A DNA stretch of 64,000 bases from Gordonia polyisoprenivorans (lineage in GTDB: Bacteria > Actinomycetota > Actinomycetes > Mycobacteriales > Mycobacteriaceae), in assembly GCF_017654315.1 (NCBI RefSeq), contig NZ_CP072203.1, forward strand, positions 1,798,001-1,862,000. The letters are read 5' to 3'. The first letter of the stretch is position 1; every line of letters begins with the position of its first letter. The translations under genes were made by a program, and so were the position numbers. This document shows, in pieces, positions 63,901 through 64,000 of this stretch. The notes under the pieces are model-generated. The model saw only the letters and a program-made list of their open reading frames with translations, made no database searches and was not told the origin of the DNA.

Positions 63901-64000
63901 CCTGGTGCAGATCATGTTCTCCGTGGTCGACGGAGCCATGGCGTCGGGTGCGGCGGCAGCCGCCGGCACCGTGCCCGGCATCGACGAGTTCAGCCCGAGA
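48905..64000 (+). CDS. Multimodular non-ribosomal peptide synthetase (3' end outside window)
   Basis: One frame of 5,032 codons without stop. Domains by residue: C1 10-430 (HHIVTDG), A1 455-1060, T1 1080-1150, C2 1165-1575 (HHITVDG), A2 1590-2065, T2 to 2145, C3 2155-2540 (HHIVVDG), A3 2565-3005, T3 to 3090, C4 3105-3510 (HHIVADG), A4 3525-4025, T4 to 4105, C5 4120-4525 (HHIALDG), T5 4575-4635 with no A domain, C6 from 4668 (HHISIDG). All four A domains keep TSG(T/S)TG, YRTGDL and TGK motifs, and T domains have GG(N/T)S. The A2 pocket reads D-F-W-S-V-G-M-V-H, close to the threonine code; the others are unassigned. An N-terminal C domain implies an acyl or upstream peptidyl starter. A1 contains a repeat-derived insert (residues 575-718). 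Confidence 0.95.
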   Translation, partial: MTTAYPESGYDFPLSDAQKSLLQRQSAMPGVPLSVANYIILDGPLDVPRFLGALREEVRAGRSLQITLRSDTSGPTGVYDPTLHDFVEYVDLRGETDPFGSALATMREDASKPVDPFADRLARGVLFELSSTRFVLFQRTHHIVTDGLGAVNYMIRGLARIGEILDGVADVSSRVIPDLRAPARADADYRASRRFQTDRDYWRNVLNGVGGGTPSSSLRMGPPAPINRRLSAPIPAGTMTMLRLVAEERSTTLPAVIATTLAAYFARITDSDDVVIDLAVAARTVAALRNTPLPTLNFVPVRTGVGSASTVGGALRSTQSALMGALRHQRYRRDDIVADHGSPITGPVLNIMMFDRKIQFGKVTATFHSLTTGPVDDLSLNIYPDTEGDPSVDGSLVVELEANPNRYDDADVVEHHRQIVALLGEVATALVDGGEVAVDDLPLVVEEPTAVSIPARPRVWTEILDETVERFGDRIAVDGEACGEDALTFAELDERAKEFAEELRGYGARPGETVAITLPRGVEQVVAWWAVARTGAAILLVDPSLMRVRVETILRVAEPVCVVSEEGFRFGGGLRGSRGSAPRAASHLDHRMEGVGDLGDGDHRSNSADQRGEGDDQGDRLDHRSSSAEQRGEGDDQGDRLDHRSSSAEQRGEGVGDSAGSSGGLRGSRGSAPGGASHLDHRMEGVGDWGVGNHRSNSADHRGEGLGHRGEGSGDKPGVDDVAYVVFTSGTTGEPKGIAVPHRGLANLIRDAESLLDDGNGPGRLAAVASPAFDIAHFEMLACAGLGYTLVPIPSIDADLGAALVENAVTHLYATPSLIARIPTHQLPWVVGAIGETLPPAVANQVSPQRILRNTYGPAEATLYATVATLDAPIPTDRPTPIGTAVDGMAAYLLDHRLRPQPTGMIGEIYLAGAQLALGYLGRTDLTAARFVACPWQPGTRMYRTGDLARIDPTTGLLEFHGRNDDQISVHGVRIEPAEIERTAADVDGVDATVAIAVHSTQGTTIDVAITTDADDPTALAATVRQQLFATLPSMMWPRRVVAVEQLPLGTTGKLDRRAVATLLAQIPIAPIAYEPPTGADETLVAATVSAVLDVDEPSMLASVIDLGGTSLSVMEIVGRLATATGRILTIADITAATTLRDIAARLAAAPTHTAPALTPQTAHDHYRPTPPQQELWLAHRLNPADAAYHLPVHLEFAPAITTSVLTAALTDVATRHEALRTVFDAADDGIATARVLSAAHLADHLPVTTAPLDDAGIHAAATAPFDLSAAPAWRATIDDSGDAISVVLVAHHITVDGASLPILVTDFLTAVDARRDGHAPSWPSPAAPFSASITSNPTDTAAAQNFWSTHLDGAPDHSALPEPARPGPVSYHHRHLDTTSRERLAQTAAAAGGTVAALLRVTLAAVLARITGLDDVVLSVPTSGRATTADLGRVGMFVRTLPLRHTATLDQRLGEALTRTDATLAEAVRHADAAPAGLADVLLTTAVTLPDVTDTTGTLIRTVRPLDTGFAQTAMQFAITDTTDGIDIRMTVDEHRVDPTGAVLLLDTLVEAVTHLADATADAVIGHQLPPVATPEPTPRRTPTLDPIRALIPHTRSTPHSIAVTDVRGDLTYSQLAARARSLAITLLRNGVRDGDRVALQMSRSSNTIIAMVAVLMAGAAYVPIDPDHPPSRIDELLDAATPVAIIRDDLHVQARGPSTSARSTGRRAPGEAYVIFTSGSTGTPKGVSVSRDNLATMLGATLDAVGAGPADVWSWAHSYAFDFSVWEIFGALASGGRIAVLDRTTVRDPRLLLDALATHGVTILSQTPTAFARLTDPEIVGDDGDLPALRSVVFGGEALHPTALHDWAAAHSGTRLINMYGITETTVHLTAADVDTTDARSIIGTPLDGVHLSVRDARGRRVPAGGRGELYVSGRQVSRCYLNAAAATATRFVADPEQTGARMYRTGDLVRILPDGRLAYLGRTDDQIQLRGHRIEPAEIAAVLRRLPGVTDARVLVEPGNLAGDERLVAAVTGPDPLDEAVLRTECAAHLPAYAVPSRIGVVASWPVTDTGKLDRAALLTAITATAAPARPLTDAEQQVAAVIAEVIGLDAVDADANFFVLGGNSLSAARLAAKLSGPQRWVTVGDVFAHPTVSALTTLMGRPAEVAGGEPLAQLTAAQRALWILNRVEPSAAYHLAVRIRLTSSTSRGVLETALRDVADRHKALRTIYPEVDGEPVPRVLSAEQITPITDLDERSAVHTPFDLSTDCGWRAVISADGAELILVAHHIVVDGWSVPVLVTDFLHALDARRNGVAPHWTEPQPLLAARRVPADADYWTTHLAGAPTTLALPEPSDPHPTGLTAGPAVVVHSTLDAATAAALAQRAADAGTTVYALLWVALAATLAEITGTDDTVIGIPVAGRDDPATHGLVGMLARTVPLRASGIRSSDVDDALAQAHTTFAAAMAHAETAPLTVPPVLLDHDVTPPVPPGIAEYEALPTGQARTALEVTVRDTGTGMTIALSVAEHHVDPSAGPVLLQRFVAVIRGLATATDARVEDLLPAAEPIESSAHIAEPADVLDLLRDAAARHPETTAVADEHDSLTYADLLARASAYAADLADSGVGAGDRVPLTLPPSVDAVVAMVGVLMADAVVVPIDPAAPQERVAAMLARCETATAPGDAYVMHTSGSTGTPKGVIATRAGLAAMLAASRDLIDPRPGDVWACTHAPTFDVSVWEIFGALTSGGTIAIVRRDDVVDVERFVDALDHHGVTILAHTPTSFVRLTDPTIGAHRLRTLRCLVLGGEAFDPTALQQWAARHPDVRLVTMYGPTETTVQVTGGDLDVGDHRPLIGRPLAGVGAEVLDARGRPVPVGGCGELYLTGTQLARGYVDPAETAARFVAAPDGTRRYRTGDLVRRLLDGRLAYLGRTDDQVQIRGYRVEPAAVVAVLRSVPGVNDARVVVDSGAQPGDERLVGFVIGDTDETTLLDACAAALPAHQMPARIGVVDLWPLTAHGKLDREALLLSLTATGVREPGELTDREQVIADAMAATLGDAPPITADINFFAVGGNSLSAARLASRLSRAGLAISVTDVFAAPTVRDLAALDAVVTDGVLDLDGVRIEPDRLPLAPEQEDLWLRWRAEPDRTGYLMTMAIPVAEIWDGSIDDLRGALTSMALTYDALRTSFPIADDGTPYQERWADADVRAHLGALAVTEVADVGEALAALAEPIDLTTNLPWRLALVEHDATTWILVVVHHIVADGETLPILRSALTAPTRPAVDYRRYTQWRLDTLAARRAELTAYWTSVFAEPVATLQLPEIDLGAPAGGRSRHSAVVLSAETTAQLDALAADARSTPFIVLHTVLAMILARQSGSDVVTIGTALSGRVDPRLADVPGLFARAVPLHTRIDLDIPFTDLLARVTATDIGALAHADLPLSAIGRIADPGRDRAGRPLFDVVLGAVPDDVASRYSGATAPLFGIDVMSHRSDGRAHLDLTCGERVTDQPRLDALASLLGSVLEQAVAQPERTGADLLGGPAVRRVEPPPPETLAELLDAQLTTPSAIAVDDAAHRIPGCGAALRYGDVDRLADALTWRLREQGIGPGQVVACHLPRSVFGVVATVAIARTGAAFVAVDPADPAARRRDILERASAAVVLTLVADEVPDVGAVPVIAVDNPYLYPVERRRFTRADRVRPLHIDDAAYLTFTSGTTGRPKGVVVTHRGLAGWARDTVRRLELTSLDRVMHTYAVGFDAHLMGIVPVLAAGACVVICPPEVIGGDDLADHIADTETTVLLTTPSVLSTISPTQVPEVRHVAVGGEALSARLAGTWMAHGHTVSNEYGPTETTVAVTSARCRPDGPITIGATIPGVDAVILDDALRPVPDYTIGELYIGGSALARGYLDDPAGTATAFAAGPDGTRRYRTGDLVHRRADGDLVIHGRGDDQLKVRGIRIEPAEVEAALAGLADVSEAVVAARRTPAGERVLAAWVIPAPGSPVDGASLREQVRTVLPRSVVPASITLVDRLPLGSTGKIDRSRLPAPDLAGDVAEIVAPRTDVERMVAAAYGEVLGVDEVHAHADFFALGGTSLSATQVASRLSERLGSDIAVRTLFDTRTVAALASAIPAGSDAPVAVPRHLARPERLPLAYPQRRIWIQHLRAPLSTAYHVPLVVRLTGAVDVDRLVKAMVAVLGRHESLRTVIDDGPWQRLADGADVSIVQVNGDVGAAIRDEITRPFGLEHEIGVRAVVFESADHIDVAMTAHHIALDGWSVRLLLGELAQAYTGTEPAPPALTYGDYTQWHLALLGDPDDPSSRYAREIRHWQETLAGIAPFRTPGVGGDIGPGGRITHRLDVEVATAITAAAQHESATLFQAAHAALASVLGRWARRDDVVIAMPVHGRSAPQWESVVGMFVNTVALRIRIDATTSMRSAVQQARDVALDALAHAEVPYEAVAAAVRPGVRDGIDPLTSILLVGQDVVPALDGAGVFNAGVLAEGVRAEPVPLDGDAVAAKLDAELVITVVDGQLEATAVYSPRVPAEVADALLTDVCAALAAMADDLDRPFPELMALPTGVVAEVTPLPTVVVGEANSHDMDAVRAVMADILGVDDVAADADFFTLGGTSLSATQVSSRLGRGLGMRVPTALVFDHPTPRALASAVEGVVSAVGAGESAVGGEMSAVAGGEGAVGGEWVPLAPTQRRLWTAAFMAEAAPLYAVPVVVPVPEGVTVEQAADALRAVIARHPALRLAYGDTGSGPCQRVVEGWSPDVENLAADSLDADVLTGLLHLSPANSAGTPPVRALVVSVLTDTGERPLAVGILAHHISIDGESAAMIAADLTAAVMGTPLGALTGDFLGAAADLDARERTERADLLEFWEQALDGYADDLGLVEHRPVVRDLSTATVRRTLTRHLTDKIRSTARAHHASEFHILHAATAFALSVQAGADDIAMATPVSLRGDDRWRSVVGMLVSTVVLRTRIGAVGTVEELIDMVRDDDLAATDHALVAFDDVVDHLGVTRVVGRHPLVQIMFSVVDGAMASGAAAAAGTVPGIDEFSPR
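50627..51057 (+). repeat. REP and 60-bp tandem repeats in frame inside NRPS adenylation domain 1
   Basis: Two copies of a REP arm (GGTCTCGAGGCTCGGCGCCT, then CGCACCTCGACCATCGGATGG) start at 50631 and 50904, 273 bp (91 codons) apart. Between them lie three 60-bp units (50701-50880), the last two starting identically, and a diverged fourth follows after 50970. Every period is a multiple of three and no stop arises, so the frame stays open and encodes repeats such as DHRSSSAEQRGEGDDQGDR. The insert sits between A-domain core motifs A2 and A3, directly before YVVFTSGTTGEPKG. Confidence 0.9.
62809..62907 (+). repeat. Short in-frame repeats in the T5-C6 linker of the NRPS
   Basis: Between the fifth carrier domain and C6 the DNA carries repeated GAGCGCTGTCGGCGG-like units, read as SAVGAGE, SAVGGEM, SAVAGGE and GAVGGEW. 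They expand a flexible Gly/Ala/Glu linker without shifting frame. No direct link to the REP family is visible beyond their presence in the same gene. Confidence 0.65.

Overview
The window is high-GC actinobacterial DNA. An antigen-85-like secreted mycolyltransferase/esterase, a DUF222/HNH protein, ESX-type small helical proteins and a large NRPS point to a mycolic-acid-containing member of the Mycobacteriales. A Gordonia-like organism is my inference, not a demonstrated identity. No rRNA, tRNA or CRISPR array was recognised.

Layout. 1-420: array of palindromic REP-like intergenic repeats. 421-7995: an amino-alcohol or hydroxylated-amine module (ETNPPL/PHYKPL-type PLP phospho-lyase, APC permease, APH-type kinase, SDR dehydrogenase, GntR/UTRA regulator, TPR protein). 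8010-8125: a second REP copy between convergent genes. 8134-13609: PrsW-type membrane protein, a membrane-bound degenerate class III nucleotide cyclase translationally coupled to an MscS channel with a cNMP-binding domain, and an anchored SRPBCC protein. 13689-16315: an EspC/WXG-like pair with no ESX secretion genes nearby. 16442-17118: a broken YefM/YoeB pair fused to the tail of an arylsulfotransferase. 17227-19650: mycolyltransferase-like esterase and a PLD-like protein.

19666-29615 is one minus-strand catabolic operon joined largely by ATGA overlaps: racemase, amidohydrolase, deacetylase/allantoinase-like protein, a complete peptide-type ABC importer, an IPNS-like 2OG-Fe(II) oxygenase and a GntR/FCD regulator. 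It looks like uptake and breakdown of a cyclic ureide, hydantoin or purine-type compound. 29925-36850 holds an HNH protein, membrane proteins and a zone of gene decay (a frameshifted gene and two TetR pseudogenes).

36857-47961 is a cell-surface polysaccharide locus: DUF1972 glycosyltransferase, RmlA, initiating sugar-phosphate transferase, glycosyltransferase, Wzy, Wzx, pyruvyltransferase and BY-kinase. From about 41.2 kb it is clearly lower in GC than its surroundings. 48905 to the window end is one uninterrupted NRPS frame (5,032 codons, 3' end outside): C-A-T-C-A-T-C-A-T-C-A-T-C-T-C. The most striking observation is about 430 bp of REP and 60-bp tandem repeat DNA lying in frame inside the first adenylation domain, related to the intergenic repeats at 1-420 and 8010-8125. 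The fifth module also has a carrier domain but no adenylation domain.
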